Program-made: the position numbers and the translations under genes
Assembly (NCBI RefSeq): GCF_003362725.1
Contig: NZ_QKTV01000001.1
Coordinates: 1-64,000 of the forward strand
Length of the DNA: 64,000 nt
Source of the DNA: Winogradskyella aurantiaca
Lineage (GTDB): Bacteria; Bacteroidota; Bacteroidia; Flavobacteriales; Flavobacteriaceae
Direction of reading: 5' to 3'
Shown here: positions 24,195 through 32,727 of the stretch, piece by piece
Layout of the letters: every line of letters begins with the position of its first letter
How positions within the stretch are numbered: position 1 is the stretch's first letter
The notes under the pieces: generated by a model
What the model saw: only the letters and a program-made list of their open reading frames with translations
Databases searched by the model: none
What the model was told of the DNA's origin: nothing

Positions 24195-26152
24195 ATTCTT
24201 CAATTTCGATTTTCTTTTCTAATGGCATTATTGAACTGAAGGGTGATTTAGCTAGATTAAAGAAAAAGAAAAAATTTCTTCACTGGTTAAATGAATCATT
24301 CAAATGCGAATTTACAGATGATTCAATTATGATTGTATCATATTTCCCATTTGATTCAACTAGACTTTTTGATTTTCATCAATCTTTAACGGAATTCCTT
24401 GATAGAAGGTTTGAATTATACTTTGATTCTTCATTTAATGCTGTTATAAATAATGAACTACAAGAGAGAAGAGATTTTAAGCAATTTTCAGAAACTGCAA
24501 GACTAATTTGGGAAGACCTCTATGACGTAGAAGAATTTGAACTTTTCTGTGCTAAGACTAAAGTAAACCTACCCAATCGAAGACTATATAAACTTCAAGC
24601 CTTAAGTGCCTACCATATGGCATTCTCCCAAAACGCTTGTAATTTTTCAGTGCCCGGTGCTGGTAAGACGTCAATTGTTTACGCTGCCTATGCATACCTA
24701 AAAAATCACGCTTCACAAAAGGTAAATAAACTTCTAATAATTGGACCTCCATCTTCATTTAGTCCATGGGAATCTGAATACTTTGAATGCTTCGGCACAA
24801 AAGCGAAATCATTTCGCATAAATGGTGAAGTTACTCCTTCTTTAAAGAAGGACGTTTTAAAAGGAATTAGCACAGAGAATTATGAATTGATTTTATTAAC
24901 CTATAATTCTGTAACTAGTTTATTCGCCGAATTATTAATATTTCTGAGAGCTCAGAACAATAATGTTATGATGGTTTGTGATGAGGCTCATAAATTTAAG
25001 AATATAACTGGTATATGGGCTCACCACATATTAAATCTTGCACCATATGCTGTATCAAGGATTGTCTTGACTGGAACCCCTGCACCGAATGGTTATGAAG
25101 ATCTTTATAACATATTCAAATTTATATACCCAAATAAAAATGTATTAAATTTTAGGCCCGACTATTTAAGAAGATTATCACAAAACCCTTTGCAATCAGA
25201 GGTTTATCAACTAATTGAAAATATAAAACCCTATTTTGTAAGAATAACTAAAAATGACTTAAACCTTCCACCATTTAAAGAACATCCCTTAGTGTTAAAT
25301 GAATTAAATAATCTAGAATTATTGGTATACAACAGACTGAGAGATTATTTAGTATCCAGAGAGAGCAATTCTGGAAATGCACAATCAATTCACTTTCGAA
25401 TGATACAAACATGTAACAACCTAAATCTTCTTAATTCGGCACTTTCAACTTTTAATAATGATATTGATTTTGGTTTAAGAAATGAAACTGACTCCCTGGA
25501 AGATATTTTAGGGCATGACCTATCTCAAAAAATTAAAGCACTTGATGATGATTATATCCCATCAAAACATTCAAAAGTTTTAGAATTAGTTAAGAAATTA
25601 AACTCAAGAAATAACAAAATTTTATTGTGGGGTGTATTCGTTGATTCAATCAAAAAACTTCATAGCATTCTGAAAAATGCTGGTTATCAAGGTGGCTACA
25701 TTATAGGAGAAACAAAAAAAAGTAACAAGTTAAATAACTATCAAGATGATTTTACACGTGAATCTTTAATTGAGCAATTTAAAACTGGACAACTCGATTA
25801 CCTGATATCAAATCCAGTTGTGCTTGGAGAATCCATTTCACTTCATAAAATTTGTCATCATGCAATTTACTTCGAACAATGGTATTCCGTTGCTCCATAT
25901 GTACAGTCGAGGGACAGAATTCATCGAGTTTGGCTTGATAGAGATTTGAACCAAATCCCGTATGAAACAAATTATTATCATATTTTAACCTCGCAAAGGA
26001 CCGACACAGATATCCATCATAGGGTTCAAGCAAAATTCCAGCGTATGATGGATGTAATTGAACATGATATCCCCTTTTTCACAGAAGATTTAGAAACAGA
26101 AAGAACCCTATTAATACAAAATATAATTAATGACTATCGACATTCTCAATAA
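24191..26152 (+). CDS. SNF2-type helicase/ATPase
   Basis: The 653-residue product has the superfamily 2 motifs: Walker A SVPGAGKT (153-160), motif Ia-like LLIIGPPSSFSPW, Walker B DEAH (264-267), motif III LTGTPAPNG (about 293-301), LLWGVFVDSIKKLH and motif VI QSRDRIHR (about 571-580). The TPAPNG and RxHR sequences are SNF2-like. The first ~130 residues are a family-specific domain. It likely translocates on DNA and drives the nuclease or remodels DNA. It shares ATGA with the ParB-like gene and 23 bp with the nuclease gene. Confidence 0.9.
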   Translation: MNSSISIFFSNGIIELKGDLARLKKKKKFLHWLNESFKCEFTDDSIMIVSYFPFDSTRLFDFHQSLTEFLDRRFELYFDSSFNAVINNELQERRDFKQFSETARLIWEDLYDVEEFELFCAKTKVNLPNRRLYKLQALSAYHMAFSQNACNFSVPGAGKTSIVYAAYAYLKNHASQKVNKLLIIGPPSSFSPWESEYFECFGTKAKSFRINGEVTPSLKKDVLKGISTENYELILLTYNSVTSLFAELLIFLRAQNNNVMMVCDEAHKFKNITGIWAHHILNLAPYAVSRIVLTGTPAPNGYEDLYNIFKFIYPNKNVLNFRPDYLRRLSQNPLQSEVYQLIENIKPYFVRITKNDLNLPPFKEHPLVLNELNNLELLVYNRLRDYLVSRESNSGNAQSIHFRMIQTCNNLNLLNSALSTFNNDIDFGLRNETDSLEDILGHDLSQKIKALDDDYIPSKHSKVLELVKKLNSRNNKILLWGVFVDSIKKLHSILKNAGYQGGYIIGETKKSNKLNNYQDDFTRESLIEQFKTGQLDYLISNPVVLGESISLHKICHHAIYFEQWYSVAPYVQSRDRIHRVWLDRDLNQIPYETNYYHILTSQRTDTDIHHRVQAKFQRMMDVIEHDIPFFTEDLETERTLLIQNIINDYRHSQ

Positions 26153-27077
26153 GGAAAATTTGTTGCTTAATGGGAATAAATCTGAATTCAGGCATTGTTT
26201 AGATAATATTTTTTCTCGGTCCAATAAGCGAAATATCAGCAATATTTATTATGAGTTAACCCGTACAACCAATATTCTCGATAAAGATTTAGACTTTTTA
26301 TTTCATTTTTTAGTTGAACATAATTATGTTCATGAAAAAGACGGGAACTTTATTTTTCAAATTCAAGATGACACAAAGAATCTAATAAAAGAGTTCTGCA
26401 ACTACTATATGAATATCTTGATATCAAATAAAGATATTAATAATGAAATATTTCAAAAGTGTGAATTTATCGTAAAAGACAATCTTATTCTTATTAATAT
26501 TAACTCAATAAACATAGCCTACAGACCCTTCCTTTTGGTAATGCAAGGATTGAAATTATTAGCACCACACTCGAATCGAAAATACGTTTTAATTACGGAT
26601 ATTAAAATAGGTCACCATCTACTTCAACGTCCATTGAAGAAGATAAGTCCTCAAGAATTTGAATTAATCCAACAAAAAAATAAGCAATATGGACATGAGG
26701 CTGAAGAATTTGTTTTTGAATTTGAATGTAAAAGATTAGGCCATTTGAAGAGAGTAAAATGGGTAGCACTAAATGTTGTTAATATGGGTTATGATATTGA
26801 ATCATTTGATTCAATTAATGATGACTTTACTAATCGTTTTATTGAAGTTAAATCGTATGATGGTTCAAAACCTTATTTTTATTGGTCAAAAAATGAATTT
26901 CAAGTAGCGAAATTGAAAGGCGAAAACTACTGGATTTATCTTGTTAATAGATCTAAACTTAAAACAAAAGATTATGAACCAGAAATGTACCAAAATCCAT
27001 ACAATAATATGCTTGGTGACAAAAACATCGATTGGATTGAGGAAGTAGATGAGTATAAGATTACAAGGTTTGGTTAA
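26130..27077 (+). CDS. DUF3883-type PD-(D/E)XK nuclease
   Basis: The 315-residue product has a helical N-terminal domain and a C-terminal DUF3883 domain. The catalytic-type residues are E in GHEAEEFV (188-195), D in GYDIESFD (220-227) and the E-x-K in IEVKSYDG (238-245), with FYWSKNE and YWIYLVNR completing the fold. DUF3883 domains are restriction-like nucleases in defence islands. The start is 23 bp inside the helicase gene, and no terminator was seen after it. It is the likely effector of the operon. Confidence 0.85.
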   Translation: MTIDILNKENLLLNGNKSEFRHCLDNIFSRSNKRNISNIYYELTRTTNILDKDLDFLFHFLVEHNYVHEKDGNFIFQIQDDTKNLIKEFCNYYMNILISNKDINNEIFQKCEFIVKDNLILININSINIAYRPFLLVMQGLKLLAPHSNRKYVLITDIKIGHHLLQRPLKKISPQEFELIQQKNKQYGHEAEEFVFEFECKRLGHLKRVKWVALNVVNMGYDIESFDSINDDFTNRFIEVKSYDGSKPYFYWSKNEFQVAKLKGENYWIYLVNRSKLKTKDYEPEMYQNPYNNMLGDKNIDWIEEVDEYKITRFG

Positions 27078-27113
27078 GAATCTATTATTCTCTGTTAAGC
27101 TGTGATATCCAGC

Positions 27114-27160
27114 CTTTATCATGAGAACATGTACCCGACTGTTTTCACTGGCAAGCGGCC
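27114..27160 (-). pseudogene. Remnant of a YpdA-like reductase C-terminus
   Basis: On the minus strand the segment encodes ENSRVHVLMIKAG, matching ENSRVHAPMIMGN near the end of the intact reductase at 28664. At base level 23 of 29 positions agree and all six differences are transitions. No start or upstream domain remains. It marks the right side of the AT-rich island. Chance similarity is the alternative. Confidence 0.45.
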
Positions 27161-27208
27161 TTGTAATTTTACCTACCTTTATTACTACAACCTCTAAACC
27201 CCCACACA

Positions 27209-28570
27209 ATGCGCATCTATTCCTATATTCTTTTCCTTTGTACGGCCTTTAGCCTGGCCCAAAGCATCCCCAAGGACGTCACCACCCACCTTAACCAACG
27301 GGTGGATCAGGGCTTTAACCCCAGTATTGCTATGGCCTTTATAGACAAGGATTCGGTGAGCACCTATTATGTGGGCAGCACCCAACTGGACGGCGGCAGC
27401 CCTGTTGATGGAGAGACGGTGTACGAGATTGGGTCCATCTCTAAAGTCTTTACCGCCATCATCCTGGCGCAGGAAGTAGTCGATGGTCGCATGAATCTGG
27501 AGGATCCCGCACAACACTACTTGCCTAGTACTGTGACCATGCCCAGTAGAAACGGGCAACAGATCACTTTAAACGATCTGGCCACGCACAGCTCGGGTCT
27601 ACCACGCCTGCCCAACAACATGACCCCGGCAGATGCCCTTAACCCCTACGCCGATTATACGGTGGAGCAGCTCTACAGCTTTCTTAACAGCTATACCCTA
27701 CCGCGCGATATTGGGGCACAATACGAGTATTCCAACCTGGCCATGGGCCTCCTGAGTCATATCCTGGAACTGCATACCGGCCAATCCTATGAAGAGCTGG
27801 TACTGGAGCGCATTGCCAAACCCTTAGGCATGACCAATACCCGTGTGGTGTTAACCGATAACATGAAAGCCCATTTGGCCCTGGGCCATAACGAGCAGAT
27901 GCAGGTCACTAGCAATTGGGACCTCCCCACCCTGGCGGGTGCCGGAGCCATACGATCTACTACCAACGACATGGTAAAATTTATTATGGCCAATATGAAC
28001 CCGGACGATAGCTCCTTGGGCAAAGCCATGGCACTAAGTCATAAAATAGCTTATGGCAACCCCGCGCAGAATTTTGAAATGGGCCTCGCCTGGCACTACA
28101 CCAATAACAACAGCATTGTCTGGCACAATGGAGGCACAGGAGGCTATCGTGCCTTTACGGGCTTTAACCCAGAGGCACAAACCGCCGTGGTGCTAATGAC
28201 CAACAGCGTGCAAGGCCTGGATGCCCTGGGAGTGAAACTACTGGGTCAAGAGCTTACTTTAGAACTCCCTAAAAAACGTGTCTTTCCAGAGGAGGTGACC
28301 CTAAGTGATGAAGTGCTTGTAGAATATCTAGGCGAGTATGCCTTATCCCCAGATTTTAGTATTAAGGTGTTTATGGAAAACGATCAGCTCTATGGACAAG
28401 GCACCGGACAAGGGGCCTTTGAGCTTTTTGCTTCGGCTAAAGATGAATTTTTCCTAAAGGCTGTTGAGGCAAGCGCTAGTTTCCAACGCAATGAGGCTGG
28501 TGAAATTACAGGCTTTATCCTCCACCAAAACGGGCAGGATATTCCAGCGACGAAAATGAAAATGGATTAA
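27209..28570 (+). CDS. Secreted serine hydrolase (class C beta-lactamase fold)
   Basis: The 453-residue product has a signal peptide (to about residue 18), a beta-lactamase-fold domain with the nucleophile in SISK (about 77-80), YSN (about 172-174), and HNGGTGG (about 311-317) in place of the KTG motif. Residues after about 360 form a small beta domain typical of esterase/peptidase members. It is probably periplasmic. Real substrate is unknown; it need not act on beta-lactams. A similar but longer enzyme is at 55195. Confidence 0.9.
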   Translation: MRIYSYILFLCTAFSLAQSIPKDVTTHLNQRVDQGFNPSIAMAFIDKDSVSTYYVGSTQLDGGSPVDGETVYEIGSISKVFTAIILAQEVVDGRMNLEDPAQHYLPSTVTMPSRNGQQITLNDLATHSSGLPRLPNNMTPADALNPYADYTVEQLYSFLNSYTLPRDIGAQYEYSNLAMGLLSHILELHTGQSYEELVLERIAKPLGMTNTRVVLTDNMKAHLALGHNEQMQVTSNWDLPTLAGAGAIRSTTNDMVKFIMANMNPDDSSLGKAMALSHKIAYGNPAQNFEMGLAWHYTNNNSIVWHNGGTGGYRAFTGFNPEAQTAVVLMTNSVQGLDALGVKLLGQELTLELPKKRVFPEEVTLSDEVLVEYLGEYALSPDFSIKVFMENDQLYGQGTGQGAFELFASAKDEFFLKAVEASASFQRNEAGEITGFILHQNGQDIPATKMKMD

Positions 28571-28577
28571 TCGTATC

Positions 28578-28657
28578 TGTCACCCTGAACTTGTTTAAGA
28601 GTCTCATAAGATGCTGAAATCGAAGATTCAGCGTAGCTAATCGAGTTCAGCATGACA
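28578..28657. repeat. Family B palindromic repeat, 80-bp form
   Basis: Starts TGTCACCCTGAACTTG and ends CGAGTTCAGCATGACA. The right arm carries an extra TCGAAGATTCAGCGTAGC segment. An almost identical copy lies at 29714; the right arm alone recurs at 36538. Confidence 0.85.
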
Positions 28658-28663
28658 TAGTTT

Positions 28664-29638
28664 TTAAACACTTAGCTTTTTAGCCGCTATATTACCCATA
28701 ATCATAGGGGCATGCACCCGGCTGTTTTCAATAAACCAGACATTGGTTTTCATTCCGCCACAAACCACCCCAGCCAAATAGACACCCGCCTGGTTGGACT
28801 CCATGGTGTCCTCGTTGTACTGCGGTTGGCGAAGAGTATCATTTGAGAGTTCCACTCCCAGCTTCTCCAAAAAGCTAAAATTGGGTTGGTAGCCTGTTAA
28901 GGCCAAAACATAATCGTTGGGCAACTCCTGCTCGCCTTCCGGGCCTTGTACCACAATGCTGCCTTCTTTGATTTCAGTGATCTCCGTATTAAAATGGGCG
29001 GCAATGCTGCCTTCTTTTATGCGATTCATCATATCCGGGCGTACCCAGTACTTCACCCGCTCGCCAATGTCGGCACCTCGTACGATCATGGTCACATTGC
29101 CTCCTTTTCTATAGATCTCCAGCGCCGCATCCACCGCTGAGTTAGAGGCCCCAACCACCGCCACCTCCTGCCGGGCATAAAAGTGTGGGTTGTTATAATA
29201 ATGGCTCACCTTGGGCAGGTCCTCACCTGGTACTCCCAACATATTGGGCAGGTCGTAAAAGCCTATGGCCACTGCTAGATTATCGGCCTTATACACCTCC
29301 TTCGAGGTCTCTACCTCAAAGCCTGGATTAAGACGCGTCACCTTAGTTACCTCCTCAAACAGGTGCATGTTGAGATCCCTGCTGGTCACGATCCTTCGGT
29401 AGTACTCCAGCGCCTCACTCTTAAAAGGCTTAGCATTTTTACTTATAAAGGGAATACCGTCGATCTCTAGCTTTTCGGAGGTAGAAAAGAAGCTCATCCC
29501 TTCGGGGTAATTGTAGAGGGAATTGACAATACAGCCCTTTTCGATAATGGCGTAGCTGAGGCCTTTTTTTTGGGCTTCGATGCCGCAGGCAATACCGATG
29601 GGGCCACCTCCGATGATAATAACGTCGTAGGGTTTCAT
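28664..29638 (-). CDS. ypdA: YpdA-like FAD/NAD(P) disulfide reductase
   Basis: From the ATG at 29638 (MKPYDVIIIGGGPIG) the product is 324 residues. The start is preferred over an ATG at 29665 because the family begins here. It has the FAD motif GGGPIGIACG, the NAD(P) motif VVGASNSAVDAALEIYRKGG (seen around 160), and a C-terminal AGVVCGG with the ENSRVHAPMI segment. YpdA-like enzymes reduce bacillithiol disulfide in the cytosol using NADPH. Bacillithiol occurs in some Bacteroidota, but no biosynthesis gene is in view, so the substrate is inferred. A TAACTTTG box lies 14 bases upstream. Confidence 0.85.
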   Translation of the reverse strand: MKPYDVIIIGGGPIGIACGIEAQKKGLSYAIIEKGCIVNSLYNYPEGMSFFSTSEKLEIDGIPFISKNAKPFKSEALEYYRRIVTSRDLNMHLFEEVTKVTRLNPGFEVETSKEVYKADNLAVAIGFYDLPNMLGVPGEDLPKVSHYYNNPHFYARQEVAVVGASNSAVDAALEIYRKGGNVTMIVRGADIGERVKYWVRPDMMNRIKEGSIAAHFNTEITEIKEGSIVVQGPEGEQELPNDYVLALTGYQPNFSFLEKLGVELSNDTLRQPQYNEDTMESNQAGVYLAGVVCGGMKTNVWFIENSRVHAPMIMGNIAAKKLSV

Positions 29639-29652
29639 AGTTGTTTTTTTGG

Positions 29653-29660
29653 CAAAGTTA
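29653..29660 (-). promoter_or_regulatory. -7 box TAACTTTG of the YpdA-like gene
   Basis: Exact TAnnTTTG match on the minus strand, 14 bases before the chosen ATG. It lies between the two candidate starts and supports the shorter one. Confidence 0.55.
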
Positions 29661-29713
29661 GGCATTCGTTAGTTGAGATTACTTACTCCTTGAGAATGTA
29701 AATTCTTAGGATC

Positions 29714-29793
29714 TGTCACCCTGAACTTGTTTAAGAGTCTCATGAGATGCTGAAATCGAAGATTCAGCGTAGCTAATCGAGTTCAGCATGACA
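29714..29793. repeat. Family B palindromic repeat, 80-bp form, second copy
   Basis: Nearly identical to 28578-28657; the centre reads TCTCATGAGA here, restoring the perfect core palindrome. It is followed by family C at 29811. Confidence 0.85.
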
Positions 29794-29810
29794 AAACATT
29801 AATGAGCGTT

Positions 29811-29862
29811 ATTGTCAAACCCAATTCTGGCGCAGCCGGAACACCGCTGGTGTTAGTTTAAG
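29811..29862. repeat. Family C hairpin repeat, copy 3
   Basis: TTCTGGCGCAGCCGGAA hairpin followed by ACACCGCTGGTGTTAG, which is itself a small hairpin; the B-spacer-C order matches 9701-9820. Confidence 0.75.
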
Positions 29863-30103
29863 AGAGCAACGCGTTAAGATTTTCTGAAGCCTTGGAAGAA
29901 AATTAGTGTTGCTTTCTGGTGGCCGCAGGCCAAAACCTTAAGCAGCGGAGGTCTTTTTTGGTTCGTTTTTGGACCCGCAAAAATGACCAGATTCAAATAA
30001 TAACTTCGGCAAGACTGGCCCTAGCGTGCCTCATAACAGACATCCACTGGATCTCAGTTATTCACCAATTTGGGCAATGAAAAAAAGTACAATTAAAAAA
30101 GAA
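29863..30103. repeat. Decayed repeat tail with a family E fragment
   Basis: The stretch holds a CCGCAGGCC motif, TTTTTTGGTTCGTTTTTGG and, at 30026-30077, a partial family E unit (GTGCCTCATAACAGACATCC to TTCACCAATTTGGGCAATG), then AATGAAAAAAAGTAC. No gene is visible. Together with 29714-29862 it makes a mosaic of at least four repeat families. Confidence 0.6.
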
Positions 30104-30150
30104 CTATTCGACCACAAACTCCAATTCAGCTTCAGAATTAAGCCCTGTTG
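30104..30150 (-). pseudogene. 3' remnant of a lipoprotein gene like the one at 34199
   Basis: The minus strand reads GLNSEAELEFVVE and then TAG, matching GPNSEAELEFVIE-stop at the end of the intact gene. It contains a 28-bp perfect match (30113-30140 with 34208-34235). Upstream similarity fades after about 22 residues. Both copies point the same way, so they form a direct repeat flanking the cluster in between. Confidence 0.65.
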
Positions 30151-30279
30151 ATATCCAATACAAAACACGTACTTATCTATAGTAAACAGTCACTTAACTT
30201 CATTAGACTTTGATCTGACTAATTTTTATCATTTCTCTTTTCATAAAAAATAACTTACAAAATTGAAATTCAATTAATT
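30151..30279. other. AT-rich leader of the NTF2-like cluster
   Basis: About 130 AT-rich bases without a repeat or frame. No exact -7 box was found; TAATTTTT near 30219 is the nearest match. Confidence 0.3.
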
Positions 30280-31209
30280 ATGAAGAAAGTTCTGCTTGTG
30301 GTTTTACTGTTGTCCGCAATAACATCGTTCTCACAAAAAAAAACTAATGGGAAAATATACATTGAACACCCTGCTTTAGAAATCGCGAAGCAATTCGACG
30401 ATGCTTTTGTTAAAGGGGATTTAGAAACTATTAAAAGTCTAGTGGCAGATGATTTTGCATGGCGAAACCCGTCAATGAGAGGAGTTAATGGAACATTAGA
30501 GCAACTCTTAAACCGTGCAGACTACTTAAGTAAAAATATTATTGATTTTGAAATAAAGCATAGAGGTACAGCTTATCCAGATGTTTTTGAATATAAGGGA
30601 GACAAATCTGTAGATGTTAAAACCTATACCTGGTTAACTGGTTATGATAAAAACACGGGTGTAGAATTAAACATGCCTAGAAATACAAATTTCAGGATGA
30701 CAGAGGATGGTAAAAAAATCGCTTGGATATTTATTATGGATGACCAATTGCTTTGGAATAAGGCTTATGATGCTTATGAAACAAAGCGGAACGGTATTAT
30801 TTACAAAGATCATCCTTACATATCTAAAGTAAGACTATTAGTGCAGGCCTATCAAGCAATGGATTTCGAAAAAGCCAAAAGTATGTACAGCGAATCAGCA
30901 CAATTTTACGATGTCATGAATACTGGTATTGATGAGTTTAAAACTTTAGATGAGGAATTTGCTGGTATTGAAGACTATATGAAAACGTATGAGATTTTGG
31001 ATATTCGAGAGAGTGGCTATCCTGATGTACTAGATTATGAAGGAAACGGAGCAGTGGTAATATCATGGTGGGTGTTTACTTTTAAAAATAAGGAATCAGG
31101 AAATAGTGCTAGAATAATGCAACATATTCAACATTCATTCAATGAAAACGGAGATATCATAAGGGAGGACTATTATTTTAACCCGGCCGCTTTACCAAAG
31201 TCAAACTAA
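30280..31209 (+). CDS. Exported double NTF2/SnoaL-like protein
   Basis: The 309-residue product has a signal peptide (to about residue 18) and two successive cone-shaped NTF2-like domains (about 28-165 and 175-300). Each starts with a helix pair of the type IAKQFDDAFVKGDLETIKSLVADDFAWRNP and ends in Trp-rich strands (KIAWIFIMDDQLLW; VVISWWVFTFKN). Such domains bind small hydrophobic ligands or act as enzymes such as isomerases. The substrate is unknown. It heads a cluster of similar exported proteins. Confidence 0.75.
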   Translation: MKKVLLVVLLLSAITSFSQKKTNGKIYIEHPALEIAKQFDDAFVKGDLETIKSLVADDFAWRNPSMRGVNGTLEQLLNRADYLSKNIIDFEIKHRGTAYPDVFEYKGDKSVDVKTYTWLTGYDKNTGVELNMPRNTNFRMTEDGKKIAWIFIMDDQLLWNKAYDAYETKRNGIIYKDHPYISKVRLLVQAYQAMDFEKAKSMYSESAQFYDVMNTGIDEFKTLDEEFAGIEDYMKTYEILDIRESGYPDVLDYEGNGAVVISWWVFTFKNKESGNSARIMQHIQHSFNENGDIIREDYYFNPAALPKSN

Positions 31210-31229
31210 CTTAATTTAAAACAACAATT

Positions 31230-31925
31230 ATGAAAAACTTATATGCAATTTTATTGCTTGTGCTATTTATGCATACAGCCATAGCCCAAACAAATACTTT
31301 TACAGTGTATTACTTTGATGTTAAACCAGGAATGGAAGCCTCACTAGCTGGTGTATTTGACGCATTCTATGATGGTGTAGAATTTAAGTCCGGTGGACTG
31401 TATTTAGAGCGCATGCAGCGCGGAGATGTTTCTGGAACACACAGAGTAGTAGTTTTTGGTGAATTAGGAAACGTAGGTATTGTCGATGGCCAAAAAACAG
31501 ATCAAGACTGGGAACAGTTTAGAACGAACAGACTGAAGTTTATTGAAAAATCTGGCCCAAGCTACTCTGGAAGAATAATGCTTTCAAATGGGGTAGACCC
31601 ATTTAGCAAGGGGTATTTTCAGTTATATGAAGGTATCGTCTACGAACCTGAAAAAATGTTGGCTGCGCACTCCAAAGCCATGGATAAGGCATGGGCCTAT
31701 GAAGGTAATGCGATGCTATTTGGCACTTATGATGTAGGATCACCTGGTGGTGCCACGCATTGGGCTGCATTTGGTGCTGATAGTCTAGAATCGTTAATGG
31801 AATGGAAAGTTTACATTGAGGAAAAGAAGGCTAAAGGTCATGCTGAGTATTTTAAGAACAGAGGTGAAACAAAAGACCTTACCAACTATAGCCTAAAAAT
31901 CCTTAAACAATACGGGGGGTTTTAA
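31230..31925 (+). CDS. Exported protein with ferredoxin-like (ABM-type) repeats
   Basis: The 231-residue product has a signal peptide (to about residue 19) and two similar halves, each starting with a strand like TFTVYYFDVKPGMEASL and GYFQLYEGIVYEPEKML, which suggests a duplicated dimeric alpha-beta barrel. Related cluster genes at 32728 and 33683 show the same type of strand. The function is unknown. It lies 20 bp after the NTF2-like gene, so the two are likely co-transcribed and end at the hairpin at 31950. Confidence 0.65.
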   Translation: MKNLYAILLLVLFMHTAIAQTNTFTVYYFDVKPGMEASLAGVFDAFYDGVEFKSGGLYLERMQRGDVSGTHRVVVFGELGNVGIVDGQKTDQDWEQFRTNRLKFIEKSGPSYSGRIMLSNGVDPFSKGYFQLYEGIVYEPEKMLAAHSKAMDKAWAYEGNAMLFGTYDVGSPGGATHWAAFGADSLESLMEWKVYIEEKKAKGHAEYFKNRGETKDLTNYSLKILKQYGGF

Positions 31926-31949
31926 TACCAATTAGTTGAACATTATAAT

Positions 31950-31985
31950 GGAGGTAATCCTATGACTATTACCTCCTGTCTTTTG
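31950..31985 (+). terminator. Hairpin terminator of the 30280-31925 unit
   Basis: 9-bp stem GGAGGTAAT/ATTACCTCC with a 9-base loop, followed by TGTCTTTT. Confidence 0.65.
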
Positions 31986-32068
31986 GTGCCCTGCCTATTA
32001 AGGCATACGACAATTGCTGTAACAATCGAATTATTATCCTACCAATTTCCCACAATACATAGTTTCAA

Positions 32069-32542
32069 ATGAGAAAATTTTCAATACTGTTGATAGTTGT
32101 AGTATTTATAAGCTGCACCCAAACCACTACTAGCAATGCCATTACAGAACAAGATGTAAAAGATACCATACTTGGTATGTTTGAATCGTTTTCTGTTGAG
32201 TCTAATGATAAAGCCAATTTTTATGATTATGTAACCGATGATTATGTGTTATATGAAATAGGTAAAGAAATGAACGCTGCTGAATTTTTAGAATTTGCAA
32301 GTACCTTCAATACTATTGAGGATGACTGGAAAGTTTCGGATTGGAATATTAATATTGATAAAGAATCTGCTCATGCCTTTTTTAAAAATAGTGGCAGATT
32401 TATTACAGTAAACGACGGAAAAAAAATGCTCTTAAATTATCAATGGCTTGAAAGTGCTTATTTGGTGAGACTAAATGGTGAATTAAAAATTAGATTTTAT
32501 TTTTCTGATGCTATAAGTCAAACATCAGAAGAGATAGATTAA
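32069..32542 (+). CDS. Small NTF2/SnoaL-like lipoprotein
   Basis: The 157-residue product has a lipobox (VFISC, Cys about 16) and one NTF2-like domain (about 25-145), with the helix NAITEQDVKDTILGMFESF and strands WNINIDKESAHAFFKNSG and NYQWLESAYLVRLNGELKI. The organisation suggests a ligand-binding cone. It belongs to the same cluster as the larger NTF2-like proteins. Substrate unknown. Confidence 0.65.
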   Translation: MRKFSILLIVVVFISCTQTTTSNAITEQDVKDTILGMFESFSVESNDKANFYDYVTDDYVLYEIGKEMNAAEFLEFASTFNTIEDDWKVSDWNINIDKESAHAFFKNSGRFITVNDGKKMLLNYQWLESAYLVRLNGELKIRFYFSDAISQTSEEID

Positions 32543-32727
32543 GAGTCACTACAATTTAATTACTACTTCATTTACCTAAATAGGTTTACTAAACCCGAAT
32601 ACCGCATTGAAGCCCTCTGGTTTATCTTAAGAAACTGGTATTTAGGCGACGGTAAACTCAGATCTATCTATCTTTTCAAGATTGATTTCTTTTAAGTTTT
32701 AAATTAATTCTTCTTAATCAATTTATT

